Notes under the pieces: model-generated | The model's input: the letters and a program-made list of their open reading frames with translations, nothing else | What the model was told of the DNA's origin: nothing | Database searches by the model: none | NCBI GenBank assembly: GCA_039720395.1 | Contig: CM077833.1 | Coordinates: 11,841,133 to 11,905,132, forward strand | Direction of reading: 5' to 3' | DNA length: 64,000 nucleotides | Source: Liquidambar formosana | Lineage: Eukaryota > Streptophyta > Magnoliopsida > Saxifragales > Altingiaceae | Shown: piece by piece, positions 10,153 through 23,315 of the stretch | How positions within the stretch are numbered: the stretch's first letter is position 1 | Layout: the number at the start of each line of letters is the position of its first letter | Position numbers and translations under genes: made by a program

Positions 10153-12792
10153 TCTGAACCCCGGAAATTGGGCCCACAAGATTGAAAAGAAAATAAAATT
10201 GGTTTTGAAAGAAAAAGAAAAGGAGTCGCCACCTTATTTTTTAAAGAAACAAGGAAAACCCTAAAAATAGTTTGTTTTAAGAAAACAATTTGAATGACTC
10301 CATGTTTAAAAAGGAAAGGGCAAAAATAGTCTTTTGGAAACCAAAGAAATCGGGGATTCGAAGGCTAAGTTATGACATAGGAAGGTTCTAGGCAAAGCCT
10401 ATAGGCACCCATGTCACCCTTTCGGTCTCTCAGTTCATTTGGGCTAAATTAAGATCTTTCCATACAAAAATCAGGAAGTATATCATCACAAGAATTGCAT
10501 GCATATCATATATTTCATTCATCCATCCATGCATAACAAGCAAGATAAAACAGAAAATAAAGAAAAGAAAAGAGAAAAGAAAGAAACCTAGGATGCTTGG
10601 ATCCTAGAACGGACTTGAGCCTCACGAAGAGTGCCTACGTACCATGCAACGAAATACATGGATCAAAGTCTACGTAGTTCGATTAGAAATAGGGTTAAGT
10701 CCTACTATAAACCTATGGTAAAAACCCTAGGTTTCCTTATTTGAAGGAGAGTTGAATAAACCAAGTTTGATTTTAGGAAAGAATTCCACAAGATGGAAAC
10801 TTTGATAAAAAAACAGAATTTATTATTGAAGAAAATCCTTGATTAGAACCATTGATTCATATTAAAAATTAACCGTAGGAGGGAGAAGAGAAAGAGTTAA
10901 GGAAGAGAGGTGAATTGGGGCACCTTCATACCCGCTTACCTGAGCGCAATAACTCCAAGCATTGGCAGCCCTATTTGCCATAGGACAATTACCACACCTA
11001 TTTGCACCCTTACACGTGCTCAAAACCATGCAAAAACACTAATATGCAAATCTGGACAGAATAGTATTATGGCCTAAAATCATCCACCAAACATGCTAAC
11101 AGCAAAAACAGCAAACTTTCATAAGCCCTAACACAATCCTAGAACCATATCATGCATAAAAAAAACCCTAGAAATCAACTGACATGCATGCAAAAATATC
11201 ATATTTACTCCATATGTAAAACATATACAGCAACTATGAAGAAAAACCAATAAAAAGACCTACTTTAACATGCTGTGTGAAACTAACGTAAAACAAGGAC
11301 ATAAAAACCCTAAACTCACAAATATGCTTCAAAACACACAAAACCAACTCTAAACATGCTAAAATAAAAATAAACATAACCTAAATCATGCATATTATCT
11401 AACTAAAACAATAGAACATGACAAAAAACCCTAACTCTAACATGCAATAACACTATCCAAGCACGAGGACAACAGAAGCACAAGAATCATAACTATGCAT
11501 TGAAACCTATGAACTAACTCTAAAGCATGCAAAACTCATCATGAACATCATCATTATCACATGTATTAACTAATAGAAACCTCAATCCATGGTAGAAATC
11601 ACAAGCGTTGCATGCAATAAAGCCTTCCTTCCTGCTGTATGGACTCCCTCTTGCTCTTGTAGATGACTTGAATTAATGTTCTCCAAGGCTATAGCAGGTC
11701 CTCTAGCTCTCCTTCAAGTCTCTCTCTCTTATTCTCTCTCAAACACTCAAATATTAATGCATAAAGTGGCTCCCCTTGTGCTGAAGCATAGGGGGTATTT
11801 ATAGAGTTCACTAAGGATCAACCAATGGCTGGGATTAAAACCCTAATAATTAATCCAAGCGTTATTAGAGATCCCCTTGGGGCTTAAGTAACTGAGAAGT
11901 TACCCAAAATTAGAAGGAAACCCGTCCAAAAGAGCCCAAATACGTCAAAATAGGAAGAAGTCCGCTTCAGCAAGGAATCATAGGGAAAATAGGAAAGTGG
12001 CCTCGGGTGACCACCCTAGGCTGGGTGGCTAGCCACCTGGGCCCAGGCGGCTAGCCGCCCAGGCTTGGGTGGTCACCCGAGCCCACATCAGATTTTTGGT
12101 TTTTTTAGAACTCCTTCTCCTTCTAGAAGTGTTTCAAGGGCCAAATGAACTCCGATTTTGATGAAACAAAAGCCAAAACGACCGTGTTTCGATGAGGAAT
12201 ACATTTTTGAACATTTTAGGGTGAAAACCACTAACCATGGGGGCATGGTTAGGTTTGACAAAAGCGGTTCACCGCTATGCTCTACCTTCGCTAAGCATAG
12301 GTGTGCACATAGGATCAAACTAAATGCTTTCTATATCAAAATTGAACTTCATAAAACACTTTTGGGGGTAAAATGATAACTAATGAAAGTCAATTTGAAA
12401 AGATTTGGTTGGTAATTGTGAGTTAATTAGAGCTAACCCAAAGAAGGGTCAATTAACCAACTTGAACTACATCGAGCCATTTTAATCCCGAGCCATTGAT
12501 TCATCAAATTGAACCTAGAAATACCTCTTATGCATCCATATGAACTCCAATTGATAATTTGGAGATCATTTCAAGGTCAAATGAAAAGTTTGGGACTTAA
12601 AAGACGATTATGCCCCTCAAGTCACAAAAGCTCTTATTATCCCTCAAGATCAACTCCGAATTGAACCAAAATTCATATCCATTGTCCTTGTGACTCTAGA
12701 AAACTAATGCAAGTGACTAGACTAAAAAACAAAACAAAAACATGCATGAAATGATGAGCCCTAGTAAGGTGGTGCAAAAATGGGGTGTGACA
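10153..12792 (-). mobile_element. Tat LTR, element B (3' LTR)
   Basis: This is a complete LTR of 2640 bp on the minus strand. Its left terminus reads TCTGAACCCC, one change from the usual TGTGAACCCC; its right terminus is GGGGTGTGACA. A polypurine tract follows at 12793, so it is the 3' LTR of a minus-strand element. It contains a TATA box (11796-11803, minus strand) and the GC-rich inverted repeat (12002-12082). It interrupts the RNase H of the preceding pol fragment. The matching 5' LTR of B is not recognisable in the window. Confidence 0.85.
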
Positions 12793-12836
12793 GAAGCCCC
12801 TCATTGGTGAACAAGTTACACTTGTGAACCAATGAT
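12793..12836 (-). promoter_or_regulatory. Polypurine tract and stem-loop, element B
   Basis: The tract AGGGGCTTC on the minus strand abuts the LTR. The preceding stem-loop (12801-12835) has perfect outer arms CATTGGT/ACCAATG and inner arms CAAGT/ACTTG around TAC. Confidence 0.75.
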
Positions 12837-12889
12837 AAAGAACAACCCATTTTTGCCAAAAAAGCCTGGAGAAATCACACACTGACACC

Positions 12890-14990
12890 AACAATGATAG
12901 GAGGTTGAAAACCTGAGATTGAAATGAGGAAGTGTACTCAAGTCATGAGTATACTTAAACCACTGGGGGTTGAGAATTGATAAGAAAAGCATATTCAAGC
13001 CACTACGAATGAACATACCAAGAGATTGAGAATGAAATCTGAGAAGTACGTTCAAGTGATGAACATGCCTTTGAAATGGAGAAATATATTCGGGTCACAA
13101 ATATATTTAACCAAGTGATTGAAGGAGACTAAGAAGTACGTTTGAGTGATGAACATACCTTTGAAATGGAGAAATATATTCAGGTCACGAATATATTTAA
13201 CCAAGTGATGAAAGATGCTGAGAAGTACGTTCAAGTGATGAACATACCTTTAAAATGGAGAAATATATTCAGGTCACGAATATATTTAACCAAGTAATGA
13301 AAGATGTTGAGAAGTACATTCAAGTGATGAACATACCTTTGAAATGGAGAGATATATTCAGGTCACGAATATATTTAACCAAGTAATTGAAAGAGAGTGA
13401 GAAGTACGTTCAAGTGATGAGCATACCTTTGAAATGGAGAAATATATTCAGGTCACGAATATATTTAACCAAGCAAGTGACAAATAATCTGAGAAGTATA
13501 CTCAAATGATGAGTATACCATTGAAAGGGAGAAATATATTCAAGTGATGAACATATTTAACCAAGTAAGTGACAATAAACTGAGAAGTATGTTCAAGTGA
13601 TGAACACACCATTGAAATGGAGAAATATATTCAAGTCACGAATATAGTTAACCAAGTGAGTGCCGATGAACTGAGAAGTATGTTCAAGTGATGAACATAC
13701 CATTGAAATGGAGAAATATATCCAAACGATGAATATATTTAACCAAGTAAGTGACAAATGATCTGAGAAGTATACTCAAGTGACGAGCATACCATTGAAA
13801 TGTAGAAATATATCCAAGCGATGAATATACTTAGCCAAGTAAGTGACAAATGATCTGAGAAGTATGTTCAAGTGATGAACATACCATTGAAATGGAGAAA
13901 TATATCCAAGTGATGAATATACTTAACCAAGTAAGTGACAAATGGACTGAGCAGTATACTCAGGTGACGAGCATACCATTAAAATGGAGAAATATATCCA
14001 AGCGATGAATATACTTAACCAAGTAAGTGACAAATGATCTGAGAAGTATGTTCAAGTGATGAACATAACATTGAAATGGAGAAATATATCCAAGCGATGA
14101 ATATACTTAACCAAGTAAGTGACAAATGGTCTGAGAAATATGTTCAAGTGATGAACATACCATTGAAATGGAGAAATATATTTAGGTCACGAATATATTT
14201 AACCAAGTAAGGGACAAATGATCTGAGAAGTATACTCAAGTGATGAGTATACCATTGAAATGGAGAAATATATTCAAGCGATGAATATATTTAACCAAGT
14301 AAGTGACAAATGATCTGAGAAGCATGTTCAAGTGATGAACATACCATTGAAATGGAGAAATATATCCAAGCGATGAATATACTTAACCAAGTAAGTGACA
14401 AATGGTCTGAGAAGTATGTTCAAGTGATGAACATACCATTGAAATAGAGAAATATATTCAGGTCACGAATATATTTAACCAAGTGAGGGACAAATGATCT
14501 GAGAAGTATACTCAAGTGATGAGTATACCATTGAAATGGAGAAATATATCCAAGCGATGAATATATTTAACCAAGTAAGTGACAAATGATCTGAGAAGTA
14601 TACTCAAGTGATGAGTATACCATTGAAATGGAGAAATATATTCAAGTGATAAATATATTTAACCAAGTAAGTGACAAATGATTTGAGAAGTATACTCAAG
14701 TGATGAGTATACCATTGAAATGGAGAAATATATTCAAGTGATGAATATATTTAACCAAGTAAGATAGTGAGTGAGGATTCGAAACTAAGAAGCATATTCA
14801 AAGGGTGAATACACTTTTGAAGGAAGAATATATCCAAGTGATGAATATATTCAACTAAGTAAGATAGAGAATGAGGATTTGAAACTGAGAAGCATATTCA
14901 AAGGGGGAATACACTTTTGAAATGGAAGAATATATTCAAGTGATGAATATATTCAACCAAGTGGGATGGAAAATCAAGATTTGAAATGAG
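12890..14990 (-). repeat. 92-bp tandem hairpin array, 3' UTR of element B
   Basis: There are about 22 units of the same family as 1100-2745. Many units use the arm pair GTATGTTC/GAACATAC (13678-13700) where A mostly uses GTATACTC/GAGTATAC; loop AAGTGAT is kept. Units from about 13,480 to 14,760 are the most regular. The last units, from 14,760, gain extra text and grade into the unique 3' UTR. Confidence 0.9.
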
Positions 14991-15027
14991 AATATATGAT
15001 CAATTTATCAAGATTGAACACGCACGG

Positions 15028-18024
15028 TGTCACACCCCATTTTTGTCACCTTAGCTAGGACATATCATTTCATGTAGGATTTTGAGTCCTTTTTGAGTCT
15101 AGTCTTTTGCATTGAGTTTCTATGGCGTTGAATATCATGTGTATGAATTTTGAAGTGATTTGGAGTACATTTCGATAGTCAATAAGAACTTTTGCGACTT
15201 TAAGGGCATAATCGTCTTTTAAGCCGTATACTTTCCATTTGACCTTGAAATGAATCCCGAGTCATTCCCTCGAGTTCATATGGTTATATAGAGTCCATAT
15301 ATAGGTTCAATTTCATGAATTAATGGTTTAAGATCAATTCGGCTCATAATGGTTCGAGTTGGCTAAAAGATCCTTTCTTGGTTTGCTCAAATTGACTCAT
15401 AAGACCCAACCAATTTTCTCTTATTTAACTTCAATTGGGCTTTATTTACATCCTAGATATGTTTAGAAAGATCAAATTTCGATTGGGAAAGCATTCGGTT
15501 TGACCTTGTGTACAAACCCAGCTTAGTGACGGTGAAGCACTATAGTTAACTACCTTCGTAAAACCTAACCATGCACCCATGGTTAAGGATTTTTGTCCTA
15601 AAATGCTTAAAAATGTGTTCCCCTTCGAAACACGGTCGTTTTGGCTTTTATTTCGTCAAAATCGAACTTAATTTGAGCATTCTAGGACTTCTACAGCGAG
15701 TAGGAGTCAAAACCGGAGCAAAAATAGGAGAGCCCTCGGGTAACCGTCCGGGGCTGGACGGTCAGCTGTCCAAGCCCAGACGACTAACCGTCCAGGCCTA
15801 GTTGGTCACCCGAGGAGTCCGTCTTCAACTCAACTTCTAACTCCTCTCTCCCTCTTTTGACGATTTCCTCCGCCAATACAACTTGTTTGAGCTTAGGAGT
15901 GTGTAAATTTGAGTTATTTGAGCACCAAGAGAGTCTCTAATAGCCCTAGGATCATTGTTTAATGAATTAATCTTAGCCATTGGTTTAGGGGGTCAGTTCT
16001 CTATATAAAGGGCATGATATTCAGCACATAGGAGGAGGTTAATTGCACTTTATACTTAGAGAGAGAGGGAGCTACGAGTTTGGAGAACTAGAAGGACATC
16101 AAGAGGAGGCTCTTCAACCCCAAGCAAGGAAGGAAACAAGAAGTTTAAAGACAAGGAAGAGTCTACAAGAGGTAAGCATGTCCATTTAATGCTGATCATG
16201 AGTTCTCTACTTCTCCTTTTCCTTCTTCTTCTATGATAGTTCTAGTGCATGAAATAACTCCACATGATAGGTTAGTTCAATGTTTTTAGGATGCATTATG
16301 AATGATTTTAAGATGATTTATGGCTTTACATGCTTGATAATCCCTGGTTTACTAAGGATTCGAAAGTATTATCTTTTCTATCCTCTTAAATCATGCATAG
16401 TTCACATGTTTAGGTTGCTGTGATTATTGTCATGAGTTGATGCTTCTGTTAGTTAATATACATGATATTCATGATATTCATGATAATTTGAGCATGTGTT
16501 AGAGTCATTTCATAGGTTTTTATGCATGCATGGTTGTGAAATTAGGGTTTCGATAACCCTGAATTCGCACAAGTTTCATACAGCATGCTTAGCTTAGCTT
16601 TGTGAGTAGTTTCTCATCATAGTCATTCTATATATGCTGCATATAGTTAAATCATGCTAGGTTTGCATTCATATAGTAGATTTTATAGGGTTTTTGGAGA
16701 CATTATCCTTTTCTAAGGATAATTATCCTTTTCGTTGAGTGAGGTTTTGCATGAGAGCTTTCTGTGATGTGTTTAAGCATGAAATCACTTCTATTGTGTT
16801 CTAGTATACATATTTTACGTAGGATATGTTGATTGTACCTCCCCATAATGACTTTTTTACATGAAATTATCTTAGGATAGTTTTGCTTAAGAAAGCTCGT
16901 CGTAGGAAGGTCTATTTTCATATTTTACATGAAATATCATCTTTTTGGTTAGAATGTACTTTGTTATCATGTTTATTGATATTATTGGAGTCTCCCATGA
17001 TTGTTAGAGTGGCTTTCATAGGTTTTTATGCATGTTAGTTAGGTCATTGCATGTAGGATTGAGTTAGAGTCCTTAGTTATTCATTATTCTTGTTGTTTGC
17101 ATGATAAATGGATGATTTTAGACCTTGTCATGGTTCTGTCCAGATTAGTATATTGCTCTCTTTGCATGATTTTGTGCACTTGTAAGGGTGCAAATAGGTA
17201 CAATGCTTGTCCTATTGCAAATAGGGCCGCTATGGCTTGAAATGGCTAATGCTTGGAGCTTTTGCACTCAGGTAAGTAGGGTATGAAGTGCCCTAATTCA
17301 CTTTTCTTTTCTTATTCTTTCTCTTCTCCCTCCTAGGGTTATTTCTTAATACGAACATATGGTGATTATCAAAGGTTTCCTTTATCAATAAAATTCTGGT
17401 TTTCTATTAAGGTTTTCCTCTTGTGAAAGTTTTCGATTTTGGACTAAATCAATATATTTTCAAATAAGGAAACCTAGGGTTTTTACCATAGGTTTTCTTT
17501 TCGAACTACGTGGACTTTGATCCATGTATTTCGCTGCATGGTACGTAGGCGCTCTTCGTGAGGCTCAAGTCCATCCTATAATCCAAGTATCCTAGGCTTT
17601 TCTTTCTTTTCTTCTTTTTTCTGTTTTGTTTTTATTTAGTTGATTGTGCATGGATGATTGGATAGAATACATGTTATGCATGCTGCCTTGTGATGATATA
17701 TGCTGATATTTGAGTGAAAAAGATCTTAAATTAGCCCAATGAAATTAAGAGACCAACTCGGGCGATGTGGGTGCCTATGGGCTTTGTCCAGAACCTTCCC
17801 ACGTCGTAACTTAGCCCCCAAATCCAATTTTCTGGTTTCAAAGACTTTGCTTTTCCTTTAATGGAGTCATGTGGTTTTGAAACTAAAACATTTTTGTGGT
17901 TTTCCTCTTTTCCCTAAAAAATGAGGTGGCGACTCCTTTTTGTTTGTTGTCTTTCACCACACATATATCATTTCTCTTTCGCCAAATCCCTTGTGGGCTC
18001 CGCGCTTTTTTTCGTGGGTTCACA
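15028..18024 (+). mobile_element. Solo Tat LTR S1 with target duplication
   Basis: This is a complete LTR, TGTCACACCCC to GGGTTCACA, 2997 bp, with no internal region on either side. The 5-bp flanks are CACGG (15023-15027) and CATGG (18025-18029). The undisturbed site in element A (around 2790) reads GCATGGTGTGAGG, which supports a 5-bp duplication with one later change. A solo LTR arises when the two LTRs of one element recombine. It has a TATA box at 16002-16009 and a GC-rich inverted repeat at 15735-15815. Its sequence is close to S2. Confidence 0.93.
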
Positions 18025-18256
18025 CATGGTGTGAGGGGAAAGTGCCTTAAAACATTGTCACTTGAGTTGGCATGGCACAGGGGAAATATATTCAACCCTT
18101 TTGAACATAAAATCAATTCAAAGAATTGATTTCAAGGTGAAATTTGTTTGATTTTAAGCTCAAAAAGTGTTGAATATCTCATTTGGAAGGAGGTTTAATC
18201 ACGCGCTAAGGCGAGACAAAGCGAGGAACAAAGCCAAAACAAAGTGGCTTGGGTGA
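18025..18256 (-). other. Remainder of 3' UTR of element B
   Basis: This continues 14941-15027 across S1 and matches 2790-3020 of element A. It stops at 18256 in the text CTTGGGTGA, at the edge of a GC-rich repeat, and joins directly to copia internal sequence. Confidence 0.75.
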
Positions 18257-19828
18257 TTCCATGCAGAATCTAGTGGGAAGCAGAAGACAGAGTAAAGGCA
18301 GATCAACTCTACAAGTGGGGAATGGAGTAAACGTTGCTGCATTAGCTGTGGGGCTTGTTGCTTGACTCTACCTAATGGAGTAGTTTAGAAATAATAGTTG
18401 GCTATCTTTACATTCCAGAAGTTATTAGAAACTTTAATTTTATTTCAGTTTTATCTAAACGAGGTTTTAGTTTGATTTAATAAATGTTTTCTATTAAATA
18501 AAGAGTTCATTACTTCTGGAGTTTATGTGGATGGCCTTTATTTTCTAAACTTCATTGCAAATATGAATTGCAATGGAGAATGATAGTTCTAAATTGAATG
18601 CTAATAAACCTAGGAGAACAAGATATACATAATGATGTATGTAGAAGTTTCTCTTACTTTACAACCTTTACCAATGATTCATTCTAGGTTTGGGTGTGTA
18701 TATTTAATGAAGTACAAGTTTGAAATATTTGGAAGGTTCAAAGAATTCAGATATGAAGTAGAGAAACAAACCGGTAAAAGTATTAAAGCTTTTCGATTGG
18801 ATCAAGGAGGCAAATATTTAACTGGTTAATTTTCAGATCAACTTGTTCAAACGGGCATTCAATCACAATGGACACCTCTTGGAACACCATAACTTAATGG
18901 TGTGTCAGAAAGGAAGAATAGAACCTTATTGGATATAGTTAGGTCCATGATAAGTTACAACGACCTAATATTATCCTTGTTAGGATATGCCCTAGAAATT
19001 GCCACGTACCTGTAAAATAGAGTTCAAACCAAGGCTATCCCTAAACACATATGAGAAATGGAAAGGGAAGCACCAAACCTTAAGCATGTTAAGGTATGGG
19101 GTTGCACTACATATGTAGAGACATATAATGCAACAAAATTGGAAATCAAGATAACTTAAATGTAGGTTTGTGTATTATCCTAAAAGGAGTTTAGGATATC
19201 ATATCTATCATCCTGATGAACAAAAGTGTTTGTTAGTAATTTTGCAATCTTTCCTGAAAAAGAGTTTATTCAAGAAGGAGGCAATAATAGGAAAATAGAA
19301 CTCAAAGAGTTGTCTAATGAGACACAAACCAACAATGATGCAACCTCTATCCTTGTTGAGACAGAACCCATTATTTTACCATGATTGTAAAAAGGGTTAG
19401 TGGGAGTGTGATCACACTTATGGTCCTATATGTGAATGACGTTCTACTTATTAGGGAATAATGTAGAAACGTTGTCAAAAGTGAAAAAATTAGTTTTTTC
19501 ACAAAGTTTCTCCACAAAAGATTTGGAAGAAGCATCCTATATTCTAGGAATAGAGGTCTATAGAGATAGATCTTAAAGGATGCTAAGTCTTTCCCAATCG
19601 ATGTACGTAGACAAGATTTTGAATGGGTTCAAAATACATGATTTCAAGAGAAGTCTAATTCCTGTCAGACATGAAATCAAGTTGTCTAAAAGCATATGCC
19701 ATGCTGTGTACATTACTAGATATCAGTTTTGCTGTAAATGTTACGAGCAGATATCGGGTAGACCCAGATAAGGTATATTGAGAAGCAGTCAAGGCTATCT
19801 TTAAGTACTTGAGAAGAACTAAAGGACC
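18257..19828 (+). pseudogene. pol: Copia pol remnant, part 1 (integrase to RT end)
   Basis: This is Ty1/copia polyprotein on the plus strand with many stops and small gaps. Recognisable blocks are integrase core FRLDQGGKYLTG (about 18790-18830), GTP then SERKNRTLLDIVRSMISY, and the linker with SNETQT. It then jumps directly from a TEPI motif (about 19370) to the polymerase YVDD region (YVND, 19429-19440), so most of the reverse transcriptase is absent. It then runs to the RNase H start, where solo LTR S2 interrupts it. The gag and leader expected to the left are missing: the left end joins element B. The same deletion is in the complete copia element at 31533-33575. Confidence 0.8.
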
Positions 19829-22800
19829 TGTCACACCCCATTTTTGTCACCTTAGCTAGGACATATCATTTCATATAGGATTTTGAAACCTTTTTGAGTC
19901 TAGTCTTTTGCATTGAGTTTCTATGGCATTGAATATCATGTGTATGAATTTTGAAGTGATTTGGAGTTCATCTCGATAGTCAATAAGAACTTTTGCAATT
20001 TTAAGGGCATAATCGTCTTTTAAGCCGTATATTTTCCATTTTACCTTGAAATGGATCCCGAGTCATTCCATTGAGTTCATATGGTTATATAGAGTCCATA
20101 TATAGGTTCAATTCCATGAATTAATGGTTTAAGATCAATTCGGCTCGTAATGGTTCGGGTTGGCTAAAAGACTCTTTCTTGGTTTGCTCAAATTGACTCA
20201 TAAGACCCAACCAATTTTCTCTCATTTGACTCAAATTGGGCTTTATTTATGTCCTAAACATGTTTAGAAAGATCGATTTTCGAACGGGAAAGCATTTGGT
20301 TCGACTTTGTGTACAAACCCAGCTTAGCGACAGTGAAGCACCATGGTTAACCACCTTTGTAAAACCTAACCATGCACCCATGGTTAAGGATTTTTGTCCT
20401 AAAATGATTAAAAATGTGTTCCCCTTCGAAACACGATCGTTTTGGCTTTTATTTTGTCAAAATCGGACTTAATTTGAAGATTTTAGGACTTTTGAAGCAA
20501 GTGGGAGTCAAAACCAGAGTGAAAATAGGAGGGCCTCGGGTAACCATCCGGGGCTGGACGGTTAGCCGTCTAGGCCCAGACGGCTAACCGTCCAGGCCTA
20601 GTTGGTCACCCGAGGAATCCTACTTCAAGTCAACTTCTGACTCTTTTCTCCCTCTTTTGACGGTTTCCTTCGCCAAAACAACTTGTTTGCTCTTAGGAGT
20701 GTGTAAGTTTGAGTTGTTTGAGCACCAAGAGAGTCTCTAATAGCCCTAGGATCATTATTTAATGAATTAATCTTAGCCATTGGTTTAGGGGGTCAGTTCC
20801 CTATATAAAGGACATGGTATTCAGCACATTGGGGGGGGAATTGCACTTTACACTTAGAGAGAGAGGGAGCTACGAGTTTGGAGAACTAGAAGGACATTAA
20901 GAGGAGGCTCTTCAACCCCAAGCAAGTAAGGAAACAAAAGTTTTGAAGACAAGGAAGAGTCTACAAGAGGTAAGCATGTCTCTTTAATACTGAACATAAA
21001 TTTTCTGCTTCTCCTTCTTCTCCTTCTTCTTCTTCTCCTAGGATAGTTATGGTGCATGAAATAGTTTCTCTTATGGATTGAATTCAATGTTTATATGATG
21101 TTATATGAATGATTTTAGGATAGTTTATGGCTTTGTATGCTTGATAATCCCTGGTTTACTAAGGATTTGAAAATATTACTCTTTTTATCCTCTTAAATCA
21201 TGCATAGTTCACATGTCTAGGTTGCTGTGATTATTATCATGAATTGATGCTCCTGTTAGTTAATATATGTTATATGAATGATATTCATGATAATTTGAGC
21301 ATGTGTTAGAGTTGTTTCATAGGTCGTAATGCATGATTGTGAAATTAGGGTTTCGATAACCCTGAATTCACACAAGTCCTATACAGCATGCTTAGCTTAG
21401 TTTTTTGAGTAGTTTCTCATCATAGTCGTTCTATATATGCTGCATATAGTTGAACCATGCTAGGTTTGCATTCATATTATATGTTTTATAGGTTTTTTGG
21501 AGACATTATCCTTTTTTAAGGATAATTATCCTTTTCGTTGAGTAGGGTCTCGCATGAGAGCCTTCTGTGATGTGTTTAAGCATGAAATCACTTCTATTAT
21601 GTTCTAGTATATATATTTTACGTAGGATATGTTGATTGCACCTCCCCATAACGACTTTTTTACATGAAATTATCTTAGGATAGTTTCGCTTAAGAAAGCT
21701 CGCTGTAGGAAGGTCTATTTTCATATTTTACGTAAAATATCAGCTTTTTGGTTAGAATGTGCTTTGTTATCATGTTTATTGATATTATTGGAGTCTCTTA
21801 TGCTTGTTAGTGTGTCTTTGGTAGGTTTTCATATATGTTAGTCGAGTCATTGCATGTAGGATTGAGTTAGGGACCTTAGTTATTCATTATTCTTGTTGTT
21901 TGCATGATTAATGGATGATTTTAGGCCTTGTCAAGGTTCTGTCCAGATTTGCATATTGCTTTCTTTGCATGATTTTGTGCACTTGTAAGGGTGCAAACAG
22001 GTACAATGCTTGTCCTATTGCAAATAGGGTTGCTATAGTTTGAAATGGCTAATGATTGGAGCTTTTGCGCTCAGGTAAGTAGGGTTTGAAGGTGCCCCAA
22101 TTCACCTTTCTTTTTCTTTCCTTTCTCTTCTCCCTTCTAGGGTTACTTCTTAATACAAACATATGGTGTTTATCAAAGGTTTCCTTTAAAAATAAAATTT
22201 TGGTTTTCTATCAAAATTTTCCTCTTGTGGAAGTTTTCAACTTAAGACTAAATCAATGTATTTTCAAATAAGGAAACCTAGGGTTTTTACCATAGGTTTG
22301 TATTAGGTTGTAACCCTATTCTTTTCGAACTACGTGGACTTTGATCTATGTATTTCATTGCATGGTACGTAGGCGCTCTTCGTGAGGCTCAAGTCTGTTC
22401 TAAGATCCAAGTATCCTAGGGTTTTTCTTTTCTTTTCTTTTCTTTTTGTTTTGTTTTATTTGAGTGATTGTGCATGAGATGATTAGATGGGATATATGAT
22501 ATGCATGCTGCCTTGTGATGATATATGATGATATTTGAGTGGAAAAGATATTAAGTTAGCCCAATTAAATTAAGAGACCAACTTGGGCGATGTGGGTGCC
22601 TATGGGCTTTTGCCCAGAACCTTCCCACGTCGTAACTTAGCCCCCGAATCCAATTTTCTGGTGTCAAAGACTTTGCTTTTCCTTTAATGGAGTCATGTGG
22701 TTTTGAAAATAAAACATTTTTGTGGTTTTCCTCTTTTCCCTAAAAAATGAGGTGGCGACTCCTTTTTGTTTGTGGTCTTTCACCCATCCCATATATACGA

Positions 22801-22847
22801 ATCTTTCTTTCCGCCAAATCCTTGTGGGCCGTTTTTCGGCGTTCACA
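19829..22847 (+). mobile_element. Solo Tat LTR S2 with target duplication GGACC
   Basis: This is a complete LTR of 3019 bp, TGTCACACCCC to GCGTTCACA. The flanks are GGACC at 19824-19828 and GGACC at 22848-22852, a perfect 5-bp duplication. The uninterrupted site is seen in the complement at about 31990-32010. The host is copia RNase H sequence. It has a TATA box at 20802-20809 and a GC-rich inverted repeat at 20535-20615. It is very similar to S1, so both come from one LTR subfamily. Confidence 0.96.
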
Positions 22848-23302
22848 GGACCTATGCGTTGTCTATGGAGAAAGAAACTTGGAAATGGTTGGTATAAAGG
22901 ATTCAAATTTTCAATCTGACGATGATGATAGGAGATCAACATCAAGGTATGTTCTCACCATAAATGGTGGAGTTGTAAATTTGAGCACATTGCTACTTGT
23001 TTGGATGAGTAAGTTCATTGTAAAACTAGAAGTGGTTCCTGACATTGAGAAGCCCTACTATTGTTTTTGTGACAACAATGGGGCTATTGCTCAAGACTAG
23101 GATCCACGGTCTCATCAAAAGTCCAAACTTTAAGCAGCGATTCCAAGTGATTAGAGAGATCATTAGAAGAGATGACATATACATATAGAAGTTTAATACA
23201 ACAGAGAATAAAGAAGACCCCTTCACTAAGGCTATGACCCAAGTGTATTGGATCACCACCGACAGGATATGGGTATGAGATACATGGTGGATTGGCCATA
23301 GT
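22848..23302 (+). pseudogene. pol: Copia pol remnant, part 2 (RNase H end)
   Basis: This continues part 1 after S2. It has the RNase H text with GDDDRRSTSRYV-like residues, then DPRSHQKSKL, and ends before the polypurine tract. Stops interrupt it. Together with part 1 it gives about 2040 bp of pol, almost exactly the length in the complete copia element (31533-33575). Confidence 0.8.
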
Positions 23303-23315
23303 GCAAGTGGGAGAT
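23303..23315 (+). promoter_or_regulatory. Copia polypurine tract
   Basis: CAAGTGGGAGAT sits directly before the LTR start TGTTAGGATTATG, the usual primer position for plus-strand DNA synthesis. The same tract occurs in the complement at 31533-31546. Confidence 0.8.

Noticed and set aside
20854..21087. ORF with a run of Arg
   Set aside because: It is a shadow of a TTC microsatellite inside solo LTR S2.
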